Origin: Rhodobiaceae bacterium
GTDB taxonomy: Bacteria; Pseudomonadota; Alphaproteobacteria; Parvibaculales; Parvibaculaceae
Assembly (NCBI GenBank): GCA_003330885.1
Contig: CP030277.1
Location: forward strand, 2,592,001 to 2,656,000
Direction of reading: 5' to 3'
Length of the DNA stretch: 64,000 bases
In this document: positions 1 through 9,352 of the stretch, in pieces
Position numbering within the stretch: position 1 is the stretch's first letter
How the letters are laid out: the number at the start of each line of letters is the position of its first letter
Notes under the pieces: model-generated
What the model was told of the DNA's origin: nothing
The model's database searches: none
The model's input: the letters and a program-made list of their open reading frames with translations, nothing else
Made by a program: the position numbers and the translations under genes

Positions 1-66
1 TCGCGCTAAACACCCCAATTCGGGCAGACAAGCGTTCAGGCAGGGTTCATTTGGGGGGAGCAAAAT

Positions 67-921
67 ATGCCCATGAAACAGAAAAGCCCCCAATCCAACG
101 CCTCGCGCCTCACTGCTGTCCTCATCGGCGCCTCCTGCCTGTTTGCCGGACCGCTCACACAGACAGCCATGGCGGATACACTCCCAACCAATCTGAAGGT
201 GGACTATTCCATCGCGCTTGGCGGCTTCAATCTGGGCACGGCAGATATAGAAGCCAACCTGGGCGACGGAAACTACGAGCTCGATGCCACGGTCAGGACC
301 GAAGGAATCGCAGACCAGTTTTTCGAGACCACCTTCGTGTTAGAAAGCAAAGGGTCCTTTTTAGGCAACCGCGTAAAGCCCGCACGTTTTGTGTCCACCT
401 ATCAAGATGCAGATTCGTCGCGACGCGTCGAGCTCACCTATCCAAGCCGCGGGGCACCTGTGATGGCCGCTGAGCCCGCCTATGGGGATGGCTTTGGCCC
501 TCATGTGCAGCTGAACGACATCCTGATGACCCAGGACCCCATAAGCGCACTGCTCCTGCCAATAAGTAGCGCCACGGCGTCACCCTGCGACCGTTCGCTG
601 CCCCTTTTTGACGGTCGCCGCCGCTATGACCTGCAACTGCGCGAAGATGGCATGACCGAAATAAACGGCGGCGAAAATGCCTATAACGGCCCCGCCATGC
701 GGTGCACCGTTGGCATGCTGCCGGTCGCAGGCTATGAGCGTAAAACCCTCATTAAACTGCTTGCGCGCGAGGATTCGATCCGGGTTTGGCTCGCACCGCT
801 ACAGGGAAGCGATGTCTGGATACCCGTCAGAATGACCCTTCGCACCCCATTTGGCGGGGCCGTCATGCGGGCCACACGATTTGAAGTGGCGTCTACCGAG
901 GATGTGGCATCAGCGAATTAA
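67..921 (+). CDS. DUF3108 domain-containing secreted protein (first of a pair)
   Basis: A 284-residue protein with a Sec-type signal peptide: basic start, a hydrophobic stretch at about residues 15-34 and a likely cleavage after AMA near residue 36, so it should be periplasmic. The body fits DUF3108: a beta-rich N-terminal half with SIALGGFNLGTA, then PCDRSLPLFDGRRRYDL, then an end containing the PVRM motif and a TPFGG turn. Function of the family is unknown; a lipid-binding-like beta fold is only a guess. The next gene is a paralogue with the same landmarks (TEGIAD versus TEGVAD, LFDGRR versus VFDGRR). The ATG follows a very strong GGGGGGAG at positions 53-60. Confidence 0.85.
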   Translation: MPMKQKSPQSNASRLTAVLIGASCLFAGPLTQTAMADTLPTNLKVDYSIALGGFNLGTADIEANLGDGNYELDATVRTEGIADQFFETTFVLESKGSFLGNRVKPARFVSTYQDADSSRRVELTYPSRGAPVMAAEPAYGDGFGPHVQLNDILMTQDPISALLLPISSATASPCDRSLPLFDGRRRYDLQLREDGMTEINGGENAYNGPAMRCTVGMLPVAGYERKTLIKLLAREDSIRVWLAPLQGSDVWIPVRMTLRTPFGGAVMRATRFEVASTEDVASAN

Positions 922-1033
922 AAGCCTGAAGACCTAAACAAACGAAAGAAAATGTGATCGGGTCGGCTCTTGCCCGCGTATTCTGAAAGGGAGATGATGC
1001 TTTCATCGTCCGGCTCGGAGATACGAGGACCGC

Positions 1034-1930
1034 ATGACTTCAGTCACAAGACCATCACTTCGAACCCTTTTGGTAGCGGGTTTAATGCTTTCTGGTGTGC
1101 CGCTTTTCGCGAACGCGGTCAGCGCAGAAGAAAATGCGCCGACTGTTAATGAAACCAGTGGAAGCGCCCAAGAGGTTGACCTGACGTTCGAGATTTATGG
1201 CGGCGGATTGCACATTGTCTCCTTTGGAACACAAGCAACACTCACGCCTGAACGCTATGAAATAGCAGCTCAATTTCAAACCGAAGGTGTCGCTGATACA
1301 CTCTTCCACGGACGGGGCTCAAGCACGGCGAGTGGGCTGCTCACACCAGCGGGACCTCGGCTTCTCAACTATTCACAGGAATATGACGGACGGTTTGGTG
1401 AGCGCTCAATCACCATGGCTTTGGATGAAAGCGGTCGATATAACGTCGCCGCACAGCCGGTGGATGGAATTCACAAAGAAGGGTTCTCTGCGTCCAGAGT
1501 GCGAGGAAAAGTTGACCCTCTAACTGCCTCCATATTCACAGCAATCAATTCCTCAGCAGCGCCCTGCTCCCAAACGATCCCTGTCTTTGACGGCCGCAGG
1601 ATCTTCAATCTGAAATTCAAGGAATTGGATCAAACAGAGCTGCAGCCTATTGGCGCTGGCGCCTATGCCGGACCAGCCTGGAGATGCAGCGTCCTTTATG
1701 ATCCCGTTGCCGGGTTCACCCGCGAGTTTCTCGTTGAGCGGGCCAAAAACCCGCTGCCACCGTTCACAGTATGGCTCGCCCGATTTGACGAGCAAATGGG
1801 ACCGAGCGGCAACCAGCCACTGGTTCTACCGGTCCGCATGATGTTTGAAACAAGCATCGTCAACGCCATCGCGCATCTCACGACAGCTGAGGTCGACGGC
1901 AAAGCCCTCATTCAGCCTGCAATCAACTGA
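1034..1930 (+). CDS. DUF3108 domain-containing secreted protein (second of a pair)
   Basis: A 298-residue paralogue of the preceding gene, separated from it by 112 bp. It has a signal peptide with a hydrophobic core at about residues 10-29 and a plausible cleavage near SAE. Shared family landmarks are GGLHIVSFGT, TEGVADTLF, a PCSQTIPVFDGRR segment with the same conserved cysteine, and the PVRM motif near the C-terminus. The two proteins probably act in the periplasm or at the outer membrane. The function is unknown, and nothing in the neighbourhood narrows it. The gene ends convergently with methylmalonyl-CoA mutase. Confidence 0.83.
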   Translation: MTSVTRPSLRTLLVAGLMLSGVPLFANAVSAEENAPTVNETSGSAQEVDLTFEIYGGGLHIVSFGTQATLTPERYEIAAQFQTEGVADTLFHGRGSSTASGLLTPAGPRLLNYSQEYDGRFGERSITMALDESGRYNVAAQPVDGIHKEGFSASRVRGKVDPLTASIFTAINSSAAPCSQTIPVFDGRRIFNLKFKELDQTELQPIGAGAYAGPAWRCSVLYDPVAGFTREFLVERAKNPLPPFTVWLARFDEQMGPSGNQPLVLPVRMMFETSIVNAIAHLTTAEVDGKALIQPAIN

Positions 1931-1966
1931 CCGCGCCTATCTCTTATTTGCCGCATTTTCGAACCA

Positions 1967-1985
1967 CAAAAGTCTGCAACTTTTG
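1967..1985. terminator. Weak AT-rich hairpin between convergent genes
   Basis: CAAAAGT and ACTTTTG form a 7-bp stem around a CTGCA loop in the 66-bp gap between the convergent DUF3108 and mutase genes. The low GC content of the stem makes it a weak candidate terminator. Confidence 0.3.
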
Positions 1986-1996
1986 CTGAAAAGGCG

Positions 1997-4162
1997 TTAG
2001 GCGGACCGTTTCTCACGGATCAAGCGCAGGACGTCTGCAGCACATTCGATGATATTCGAGCCAGGACCGAAAATGGCAGAGGCGCCAGCCTTATAAAGGA
2101 AGTCATAGTCCTGCGCAGGAATAACCCCACCGCAGATCACGACCACATCGCCTGCACCTTCTGCTTCAAGCGCCTTTACAATCTCCGGCACCAGCGTCTT
2201 GTGCCCGGCGGCAAGGCTGGAAATGCCGATCACGTGAACATCATTCTCGATCGCGTCCCGCGCGGCTTCCGCCGGTGTCTGGAACAAAGGCCCCACATCC
2301 ACATCAAAACCCAAATCCGCAAACGCTGTCGCAACAACCTTCGCGCCACGGTCATGACCGTCCTGGCCAACCTTCACCACCAGCATGCGCGGACGGCGGC
2401 CTTCATCCGCCGCAAACTGCTCAATCTCTGTCTGGATTTTCTCAAATCCACCATCGCCTTCATAGGCTTGAGAATAAACACCTGACACTGTCTTCACCTC
2501 CGCCCGGTGACGCCCAAACACTTCTTCCATCGCATCGGAAATCTCTCCAACCGTCGCGCGGGCACGAGCCGCATCGACCGCGAGAGCAAGAAGATTGCCA
2601 TTGCCTCGGGCACCTTCTGTCAGCGCCTTCAAGGTTGCCTGCGTTTTCGCTTCGTCGCGGGTGGCCCTGATCTGCTTCAACCGCGCGATCTGAGAGTCAC
2701 GCACTTTTGCATTATCTACTTCCAGAATGTCGATATCGTCTTCGTTTTCAAGCTTATACTTGTTCACACCGACGACAACTTCTTCGACTTTATCGACCCG
2801 CGCTTGCTTGCGCGCCGCAGCCTCCTCAATCTCAAGCTTGGGCATGCCGCTTTCAACGGCTTTGGTCATGCCACCAAGCTCTTCAATCTCTTGGATTTTC
2901 GCCCAGGCCTGCGATGCTATCGAATGCGTCAGCGTTTCCACATAATAGGAGCCGCCGAGCGGATCGATCACATTGGTAATGCCGGTCTCTTCCTGGATAA
3001 CAAGCTGCGTGTTCCGTGCAATACGAGCCGAGAAGTCCGTCGGCAAGGCAATAGCTTCGTCAAGCGCATTGGTATGCAGGCTCTGAGTGCCGCCCAATAC
3101 AGCTGCCAACGCTTCGAGCGTTGTCCGCATCACATTATTGTAGGGGTCTTTTTCCGTTAGAGAGACGCCCGACGTCTGACAATGGGTGCGCAGCATCAGC
3201 GACTTCGGGTTCTTCGCCCCAAACTCAGACATGATGCGATGCCATAGAAGCCGCGCCGCGCGAAGCTTCGCCACTTCCATGAAGAAATTCATCCCAATCG
3301 CGAAGAAGAAGGAAAGCCGCGGCGCAAACTGATCTACGTCAAGACCTGCCCCTTGAGCCGCGCGGACATATTCCATGCCATCGGCCAACGTAAAGGCCAG
3401 CTCTTGCACCTGCGTCGCGCCTGCTTCCTGCATGTGATAGCCGGAAATGGAAATCGTATTGAACTTTGGCATGTTCGCGGAGCAATAAGCGATGATATCC
3501 GCAATGATCCGCATCGATGGCGCGGGTGGATAAATATAGGTATTGCGCACCATGAACTCTTTCAGAATGTCATTCTGAATGGTGCCTGCGAGCTTATCTG
3601 GCGTCACACCCTGTTCTTCCGCCGCAACGATGTAATTTGCAAGGTTTGGAATGACCGCGCCGTTCATCGTCATAGAGACCGACATCTCATCGAGCGGAAT
3701 TTGATCGAAAAGAATTTTCGTGTCTTCCACGCTATCAATCGCGACACCGGCCTTACCGACATCGCCAACGACCCGCTCATGATCGCTGTCATAGCCACGG
3801 TGCGTCGCCAGATCGAAGGCAACCGATAGACCCTTCTGACCTGCCGCCAGATTACGCCGGTAGAACGCGTTTGATTCTTCTGCAGTCGAGAAGCCTGCAT
3901 ATTGCCGGATGGTCCAAGGACGTCCTGCATACATGGTTGCCTGCGGACCGCGCACAAAAGGCGCCATGCCCGGCATGGAATTGGCGTCATACCCCTCTTC
4001 GGCAATCGCCTCCAGGTCGGCCGCGGTATAGAGCGCCTTGACGTCGATCCCTTCGGGGGTCTCCCACGTCAGACTATCCACAGAGCGGCCCTTCATCTGC
4101 TTTTCAGCCAAAGCGCGCCATGTCTCAATTGGAGTCTCTATCGGGGGGGTGTCACTGCCCAT
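1997..4162 (-). CDS. scpA: Methylmalonyl-CoA mutase, B12-dependent
   Basis: A 721-residue enzyme that interconverts methylmalonyl-CoA and succinyl-CoA using adenosylcobalamin. This is the last step in recovering propionyl-CoA from odd-chain or branched acyl chains. The N-terminal two thirds is the substrate-binding barrel, with motifs such as [21 protein letters not shown] and TNALDEA. The C-terminal 130 residues form the cobalamin domain, with the DxHxxG signature DGHDRG at residues 601-606 (H603 is the expected cobalt ligand) and the later GG and GPG loops. Length and domain order match the single-chain catalytic MutB/ScpA type. No small subunit or MeaB-type chaperone lies beside it. Family assignment is secure; the choice between the scpA, mutB and bhbA names is a convention. 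Confidence 0.96.
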   Translation of the reverse strand: MGSDTPPIETPIETWRALAEKQMKGRSVDSLTWETPEGIDVKALYTAADLEAIAEEGYDANSMPGMAPFVRGPQATMYAGRPWTIRQYAGFSTAEESNAFYRRNLAAGQKGLSVAFDLATHRGYDSDHERVVGDVGKAGVAIDSVEDTKILFDQIPLDEMSVSMTMNGAVIPNLANYIVAAEEQGVTPDKLAGTIQNDILKEFMVRNTYIYPPAPSMRIIADIIAYCSANMPKFNTISISGYHMQEAGATQVQELAFTLADGMEYVRAAQGAGLDVDQFAPRLSFFFAIGMNFFMEVAKLRAARLLWHRIMSEFGAKNPKSLMLRTHCQTSGVSLTEKDPYNNVMRTTLEALAAVLGGTQSLHTNALDEAIALPTDFSARIARNTQLVIQEETGITNVIDPLGGSYYVETLTHSIASQAWAKIQEIEELGGMTKAVESGMPKLEIEEAAARKQARVDKVEEVVVGVNKYKLENEDDIDILEVDNAKVRDSQIARLKQIRATRDEAKTQATLKALTEGARGNGNLLALAVDAARARATVGEISDAMEEVFGRHRAEVKTVSGVYSQAYEGDGGFEKIQTEIEQFAADEGRRPRMLVVKVGQDGHDRGAKVVATAFADLGFDVDVGPLFQTPAEAARDAIENDVHVIGISSLAAGHKTLVPEIVKALEAEGAGDVVVICGGVIPAQDYDFLYKAGASAIFGPGSNIIECAADVLRLIREKRSA

Positions 4163-4626
4163 GCGTCCATAATCCTAACCGGTCAGAAGTTGGCGCGGAG
4201 TATCGTGGAACGGCGCCGTCCGGTCAACAAAGCCCGAAAAACAGCCAAAAACACACGAAAACGTTGGGGCAATGCAAAGAAAAATGCGGCGACGGGCCAT
4301 AGGGTACGCAAACCCGTCGCCGCGATCCGGAGCAAGAGCGCTTAGGGGTGTACCTAGGGGGCGCCGCACCAGATCAACATGCACTCAGGCTGGGAGTCCT
4401 TCGTGCACGGGCCCATTTTTCAGCATGTTCCAAAGAGAGACAAAACACAGGCAAGCACGAGTGTGTGAAGAGAAGCGCGTAACGAAGGATTAAGGATGAT
4501 CGGACCTTTGCGACCTCGCAGCCATGTTCTTCCCGCCTATTTAGACAATTTTTCCAGACCTGCCCGAAAATAGAACTAAGGATCAAATGTCCGACGTGCA
4601 GTCGCACCAGGACGCTGGGAGAATGT
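4163..4626. other. 464-bp intergenic region between divergent mutase and kinase genes
   Basis: No convincing gene lies here; the short open frames in it lack a ribosome site and family features. It must hold the promoters of the two divergent genes. The one strong structural element is a GC-rich inverted repeat at 4286-4323, listed separately. I looked for the cobalamin-riboswitch B12 box (GCCACTG) on the mutase strand and did not find it. Confidence 0.7.
4286..4323 (-). terminator. Strong hairpin with T-run, in the mutase leader
   Basis: GCGGCGACGGG (4286-4296) and CCCGTCGCCGC (4313-4323) are perfect 11-bp inverted arms around a 16-nt loop. Read on the minus strand, the second arm is followed by ATTTTTCTTT, the layout of an intrinsic terminator. 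It lies 124 bp upstream of the mutase start with no minus-strand gene ahead of it, so it would act in the mutase leader or end an unseen short transcript. Confidence 0.55.
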
Positions 4627-7008
4627 GTGGTGCGCCAGAGTTTGCAAATGATAAGGGAATTGGCCGGCAATGCCTGGCGCGGTCCCTTTGTCGCGAGTTC
4701 GCTCACACCCGACTGCATAAGAAAAATCAAAGCCAGCCAGTTCGATTCCATCGCCCGCGCTTACCGCGCAGCCCCCCTCCTGATGTGTGGCGTTGGCCTA
4801 GCCCTCTATCTCTTCTTTGATAGCCAGTATTCTCAAGCTCTGACGCTGACATGGCTTCTTGCCGTATTTGGAACCTACGCAGCCAAAACTGTGTTCCAAG
4901 AATTCTATTTCCGGTCTCCGAATGCCAGTGAGCAACCAGAAAAATGGATCAAGCAATATGCAGCGATCTATTGGGTGGTGAACGCCAATTGGGTTCTGTT
5001 TCTTCCCATCTTCTGGAATCCGGAAAACGAAACACAGAACATGCTCCTGTTTCTGGTTTTGATATGTCACATCGTCACCGTCACGGCGATCGCGTTCCGA
5101 AATTTCACGATCTACTTCTCCAACAGTGTCGCGCCAATAACCGCAGTTGTTGCAGGGTGCTTGGCCGCTGGTGGACCTGTCTATCCGGTGATGGGCATTT
5201 TGATGATCGCCTTCTATACGTTCCTGACATTCGTCGCCCGATCAGCACAGTTTCAGAATGTTGACACCTATCGTGTTCGTTTCAAAAATGAAGAATTGAT
5301 CGCGGATCTCGCCCAAGAGAAACAATCATCTGATCAAGCCCGCATCCGCGCGGAACAGGCGAACCTGAATGCACGCGAACGAGAAGAACTCTTTCGGGCG
5401 CTGGTGGAAAATGCCTATGACACAATCATGCTGACAGATGAAGCAGGCTTCGTCCGGTACGCCGCACCTTCCGTTCGCCAATTTGACATCTTGCCCAACC
5501 AGGCAATTGGGCGACGCCTCTCTGATCTGCTGACGCCGATTGATGACAATAGCCAGCTCAAAACATCTCTGATCGAAGGCGACAGTCAGGGAAGCATTCG
5601 CGAATTCAAGGAACGCATAAGAACACCTCGTGGGAATGATGCCTGGATTGAAGCCTCAGTTACCGATCTACGCGGCACGGAGGCCGTTGGCGGCCTCGTC
5701 CTCAACATTAGAGATGTCACCCAACGCAAGCGTGCAGATGATGAAATGCGCAGTCACTTGGAAGTCTTGAACGCACTGGCGCGCGGTATTGAGATCAATA
5801 CGATTCTCGCAAAGGTAACCTCCAGTGTCGACGAAATGGGTGGCGGTGGGCGCTCCGTAATATTCCTTGTCGATAAAGACAATTGCGTTACTGACGCCGT
5901 CGGGCCAGGTGTGGATCAACGACTGAGGGATTCTGTTGTCGGCGTGACACTTAACCCTGGCGATGGGTGCTGCGGCGCCGCAATAGCGAGCGGGAAAAGG
6001 GTTGTCGTTTCAAACGTCGAGACTGATCCCCTTGAAAGAGACTATCGCGATATTCTAGGTGAAACTGGATATGCCGCATGCTGGTCTCAGCCAATCTTCT
6101 CTCGCAACGGTCATATCCTTGGCACACTTGCCACATTCTACAATGATCACACGACCCCAAGCGAAGCTGAGACCGTGTACATTGATGGTGCAGCCCACCT
6201 GGCCGGTATCGCCGTTGACCGACGGACGCAAGAACGGCAACTGCGTGACGCCAGCGAAAGCGCTGAAATGGCCAACCGCGCCAAATCGCGGTTCCTTGCA
6301 ACCATGAGCCATGAACTCAGGACACCCCTGAATGCAATCATCGGCTTCTCAGAAGTCATGCAGCAGGAGATGTTTGGCGCACTCGGAAATGACCGCTATC
6401 GCGACTACACAAACGATATTCTGACTAGCGGACGCCACCTACTCAGCATGATCGACGACATTCTCGACATCTCCAAGATCGAAGCAGGCCGCTATGATCT
6501 TGAAGAGCGCGACATCGAAATGGATGATGTGATCCGATGGTCTGCGGAACTCATCAGGCCCAAGCTGGCAGAGGGTGACCTCGAACTAAAGCTTGATGTT
6601 CCTGACGATCTTCCTCTGGTCTATGCAGACAAGCGCGCACTGCGTCAGGTGCTGCTGAACCTTTTGTCCAACGCAGTGAAGTTCACAGAAGCAGGTGGCT
6701 CCATAACCGTGACTGCCGGCATTCATGAACAAAATGGCCTGACAGTGTCGGTCTCCGACACAGGCATCGGCATTCCGCCAGACCGGGTCCGCGAGACCCT
6801 TGAACCTTTTGTGCAGGTCGAAAGCTCCATGACCGGCAAACATCACGGTACCGGCCTCGGCCTCTCGATCACCAAACACCTTGTCGAGATGCACAACGGA
6901 ACATTCGGTCTGGAAAGCAAAGAAGGCATCGGTACAAAAGTCAGCTTCACCTTCCCGCCGCACCGACTCATCTTGGCGACAGACCGGATCTCCAACGAAA
7001 CCGCATGA
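4627..7008 (+). CDS. Membrane-bound PAS-GAF hybrid sensor histidine kinase
   Basis: A 793-residue kinase. About six hydrophobic helices lie between residues 48 and 205, followed by a coiled coil (about 215-255), a PAS domain (252-365), a GAF domain (about 380-535), the phosphoacceptor HisKA helix with H562 in MSHELRTPLNAIIGFSE, and an HATPase domain with the N box (LLNLLSNAVKFTEAGG), G1 (DTGIGIP) and G2 (GTGLGLSI). There is no receiver domain and no response regulator beside it, so it is an orphan kinase. The GAF domain carries a CC pair (GDGCCGAA, about 446-451) and Cys485, possible ligand or redox residues. The start is GTG at 4627 with GGGAG five bases upstream; an ATG at 4648 is the alternative. 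Confidence 0.92.
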   Translation: MVRQSLQMIRELAGNAWRGPFVASSLTPDCIRKIKASQFDSIARAYRAAPLLMCGVGLALYLFFDSQYSQALTLTWLLAVFGTYAAKTVFQEFYFRSPNASEQPEKWIKQYAAIYWVVNANWVLFLPIFWNPENETQNMLLFLVLICHIVTVTAIAFRNFTIYFSNSVAPITAVVAGCLAAGGPVYPVMGILMIAFYTFLTFVARSAQFQNVDTYRVRFKNEELIADLAQEKQSSDQARIRAEQANLNAREREELFRALVENAYDTIMLTDEAGFVRYAAPSVRQFDILPNQAIGRRLSDLLTPIDDNSQLKTSLIEGDSQGSIREFKERIRTPRGNDAWIEASVTDLRGTEAVGGLVLNIRDVTQRKRADDEMRSHLEVLNALARGIEINTILAKVTSSVDEMGGGGRSVIFLVDKDNCVTDAVGPGVDQRLRDSVVGVTLNPGDGCCGAAIASGKRVVVSNVETDPLERDYRDILGETGYAACWSQPIFSRNGHILGTLATFYNDHTTPSEAETVYIDGAAHLAGIAVDRRTQERQLRDASESAEMANRAKSRFLATMSHELRTPLNAIIGFSEVMQQEMFGALGNDRYRDYTNDILTSGRHLLSMIDDILDISKIEAGRYDLEERDIEMDDVIRWSAELIRPKLAEGDLELKLDVPDDLPLVYADKRALRQVLLNLLSNAVKFTEAGGSITVTAGIHEQNGLTVSVSDTGIGIPPDRVRETLEPFVQVESSMTGKHHGTGLGLSITKHLVEMHNGTFGLESKEGIGTKVSFTFPPHRLILATDRISNETA

Positions 7009-7030
7009 AAGGCCTTCCAGAGAATGTGGG

Positions 7031-7525
7031 CTAGCCCTGAAGTTCTTTGAGAATGTCGTCCATAATGGCGAACCCAGCGCCCCAACCGCTGCCGAAACCT
7101 TCCATCGCACCAGCAAAGCAGGCGATCTCGGTTTCGGTTGCCTCATGGGGCACCCAGGTCAGACGCACCTGGGTCTTCTCGCCCTTGTCCTGAAAAGTCA
7201 CTGTTGTCAGGAGAACCCTTGGCCAGTCCGGCATCATCGGATTTGACGTCGGGTTCCAGTCTGCATCCGCCGATGCGTGGTGCCAGACGATTTTTTCCTC
7301 AGGAACAATCTCCTTGAAAGTCATGATGCTTCGGTCGGACATGGACTTCATTTTCATTTCATTGAGCCAGACGCCGCCGGGCTTCAGGTCAAACTTGTGA
7401 ATGACCGTCTCGATATTGGGTCCATACCAGCGTGCGAGGAGCGCCGGGTCTGTCCAGGCCTGCCACACAAGGGGGCGAGGCGCATCAAATTCTCGGTCGG
7501 TCACAAATTCCGGCAACTCACTCAT
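7031..7525 (-). CDS. SRPBCC / AHSA1-family protein (START-like fold)
   Basis: A 164-residue protein of the Aha1-C-terminal-like (AHSA1) family within the SRPBCC superfamily. It has the characteristic opening FDAPRPLVWQAWTDPALLARWYGP, a central GGVWLNEM strand and a closing GFGSGWGAG helix. These proteins have a deep hydrophobic ligand cavity; most in this subfamily have no known ligand. Its start overlaps the end of the upstream ArsR gene by 8 bp, the usual ArsR-SRPBCC arrangement in which both are co-transcribed and the regulator controls the pair. Confidence 0.9.
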   Translation of the reverse strand: MSELPEFVTDREFDAPRPLVWQAWTDPALLARWYGPNIETVIHKFDLKPGGVWLNEMKMKSMSDRSIMTFKEIVPEEKIVWHHASADADWNPTSNPMMPDWPRVLLTTVTFQDKGEKTQVRLTWVPHEATETEIACFAGAMEGFGSGWGAGFAIMDDILKELQG

Positions 7526-7889
7526 GGGTCGTATCCTTCGCGTGGGATTGTTTCAATTGGATCAAGAGATCATCGAGCTGATCAAAGCTCTTTCCCCAGA
7601 ATTCTTGGAACTCAGCAAGCCAGTCGACGGCCGCCGCCATGGTCTCAGCCTTCAACCGAGCGGGGCGGCGTTGCTCATCAACATCGCGTTCTACAAGCCC
7701 CGCCTTTTCCAGCACTTTGAGATGACGAGAAATAGCAGGCTGGCTGATCTCAAATGGAGCAGCCAATTCATTCACAGACGCCTGACCGTCGGCCAGCCGC
7801 GAGAGAATTGCGCGACGGGTCGGATCTGCCAGCGCCGAGAACACCGCATCCAGATTGGGCTTTGCTTCAATATAACCTGTTCGTTCCAT
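7518..7889 (-). CDS. ArsR-family winged-helix repressor
   Basis: A 123-residue regulator of the ArsR/SmtB fold. DAVFSALADPTRRAILSRLADG is the classic opening, followed by a winged helix with the recognition helix in ISQPAISRHLKVLEKAGLV and a short wing. The metal-binding ELCVCDL-type motif is absent, so this is the non-metal branch commonly paired with SRPBCC genes. The promoter predicted at 7897-7924 places the start of transcription close to the ATG, and a perfect ATAAC-N6-GTTAT palindrome covers the -10 and start region, which suggests autorepression. No Shine-Dalgarno is visible. Confidence 0.9.
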   Translation of the reverse strand: MERTGYIEAKPNLDAVFSALADPTRRAILSRLADGQASVNELAAPFEISQPAISRHLKVLEKAGLVERDVDEQRRPARLKAETMAAAVDWLAEFQEFWGKSFDQLDDLLIQLKQSHAKDTTHE

Positions 7890-7924
7890 AACTAATATGT
7901 TATATTAAAATGCAAGGGAGTCAA
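7888..7924 (-). promoter_or_regulatory. Promoter and ArsR-type operator for the ArsR/SRPBCC operon
   Basis: On the minus strand TTGACT (plus-strand 7919-7924) and TAACAT (7897-7902) are 16 bp apart, with 7 bases from the -10 to the ATG. ATAAC (7888-7892) and GTTAT (7899-7903) form a palindrome with a 6-bp spacer that overlaps the -10 and the start codon. This fits a leaderless, autorepressed transcript. Confidence 0.5.
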
Positions 7925-8056
7925 GAGGCCTGGCGGCGCATCTCGCAAATCATGGGTTTGGGTGGAGAAGCAAAAAGTCCGGCGGACGGAGGCAGGCAGC
8001 GCCTGGATCACTATTGAAAAAGGCGGGCATCAATCTCTTGAGCCCGCCTCCTGAAC

Positions 8057-9352
8057 CTATTCCGCCGCCTGCTTGGGCGCTGCATTTTTATTGATGTAGC
8101 CAAACAGATGACCGCCCACTTTACGGATCTGGATTTCCTCCGCCCCTTCGGTGATCCGGTAGCGACGGTGATGCCGGTAGATATGCTCAAACGGCTTGTG
8201 ACGTGAGTAACCAATCCCGCCATGGACCTGCATCGCAAGGTCTGCTGCTTCACAGACCAGACGGTTTGCCCGGTAGTTGCACATGGAAACTTTGTCTGAG
8301 AGGTGGATCGCCACCTCAGGCTTGGTCATCTGATCCATCTGCCACGCGGTTTTGTAGACAAGGTTCCGGATCATCTCGCATTCCGTATGGGACTCAACGA
8401 GCGGGAACTGGATCGCTTGATTGGCCGCCAACGGCTTGCCAAAGGGCTTCCGGTCTTTCGCGTATTGAACGCTCTCATTAATGCAGAACTGCGCCGCACC
8501 AACACCCGACGCCGCCTGGCGAATACGGTTTTCGTGCACAAAGTGCTGCGCAAGAGCGAGACCATTTTCACGTGGGCCGAGGATCGCACTATCAGGCACC
8601 CACACATTGGTGAGCGAAATGCGCGGATGGTCTGTCGGCATATTGAAGGTCCAAAGATATTCTTCGATCTTGAAACCGTCTGCGTCCGTGGGCACCAGGA
8701 AACAGGTAATGCCGCGCGCGGCGCCATCATCCCCCGCCGTGCGCGCAAAGATCATGTCGTAATTGGCGATGTGAAGACCCGTGTTCCACATCTTCGACCC
8801 ATTAATGAGCCATCCATCGACGCCATCGCGCTTCTCTGGCACAGCGCGGGTTTCCATCCAGGTTGCATCGGACCCGTGATCGGGTTCGGTCAGACCGAAC
8901 GCTACCTTGTGCGTTCCAGCCAACATGCCTCCGATAAACTCATCCTTCTGTTCTGGCGTTCCAAAATCCCGAAACATCAAAACCTGCGGCATGTTCCCCA
9001 CAATTGAACTCTCATTTTGCAGGTCATTGTGAAGGCCCAATCCTTTGGTCGCGAGATGTTCGCGGATCACCGCCATGTCGAGATTGGTGCCGTTCTGCCC
9101 GCCATATTCTTCTGGCAGCGCATAACGAAGGTGACCCGCGGCATCCGCCTTTTTGCGCATCTCCCGCAGCAGGTCTTCCCAATCTTCCCGCGGAAGCCCG
9201 TCATTGTCCCAATCGGTGCGCGCATGCTCCCGCCTGTGATCGAAGAAGCGGATATTGTCGTCCTTGTTCTCGAGCGGCTTGATCTCTTCTTCTATAAATT
9301 TGTCCAGCACCGCCAAATAGTCGCGAAGCTTTTGTGGAATCTCGAAATCCAT
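8057..9352 (-). CDS. Acyl-CoA dehydrogenase
   Basis: A 431-residue flavoprotein that introduces the alpha-beta double bond into an acyl-CoA and passes electrons to ETF. The three-domain layout is visible: helical N-terminus with LPEEYGG, a middle beta domain with FGLTEPDHGSDA (FAD and substrate contact) and NGSKMWNTG, and a C-terminal helical domain with AKDRKPFGKPLA, MQVHGGIGYSRH and the closing TEGAEEIQ. Length is slightly above the usual 380-400. No ETF or thiolase gene adjoins, so substrate chain length cannot be told. The upstream region contains a DnaA-box sequence and is shared with the divergent helicase gene. Confidence 0.93.
   Translation of the reverse strand: MDFEIPQKLRDYLAVLDKFIEEEIKPLENKDDNIRFFDHRREHARTDWDNDGLPREDWEDLLREMRKKADAAGHLRYALPEEYGGQNGTNLDMAVIREHLATKGLGLHNDLQNESSIVGNMPQVLMFRDFGTPEQKDEFIGGMLAGTHKVAFGLTEPDHGSDATWMETRAVPEKRDGVDGWLINGSKMWNTGLHIANYDMIFARTAGDDGAARGITCFLVPTDADGFKIEEYLWTFNMPTDHPRISLTNVWVPDSAILGPRENGLALAQHFVHENRIRQAASGVGAAQFCINESVQYAKDRKPFGKPLAANQAIQFPLVESHTECEMIRNLVYKTAWQMDQMTKPEVAIHLSDKVSMCNYRANRLVCEAADLAMQVHGGIGYSRHKPFEHIYRHHRRYRITEGAEEIQIRKVGGHLFGYINKNAAPKQAAE

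Noticed and set aside
2507-3160. Plus-strand open frame inside methylmalonyl-CoA mutase
   Set aside because: Antisense shadow of a strongly conserved enzyme without its own ribosome site or domain.
4163-4626. Cobalamin riboswitch in front of the B12-dependent mutase
   Set aside because: No B12 box (GCCACTG) or other riboswitch core on the mutase strand; only the terminator-like hairpin is visible.
6586-7146. Minus-strand open frame in the histidine-kinase 3' end
   Set aside because: Opposite the conserved ATPase motifs of the kinase; no domain recognisable.
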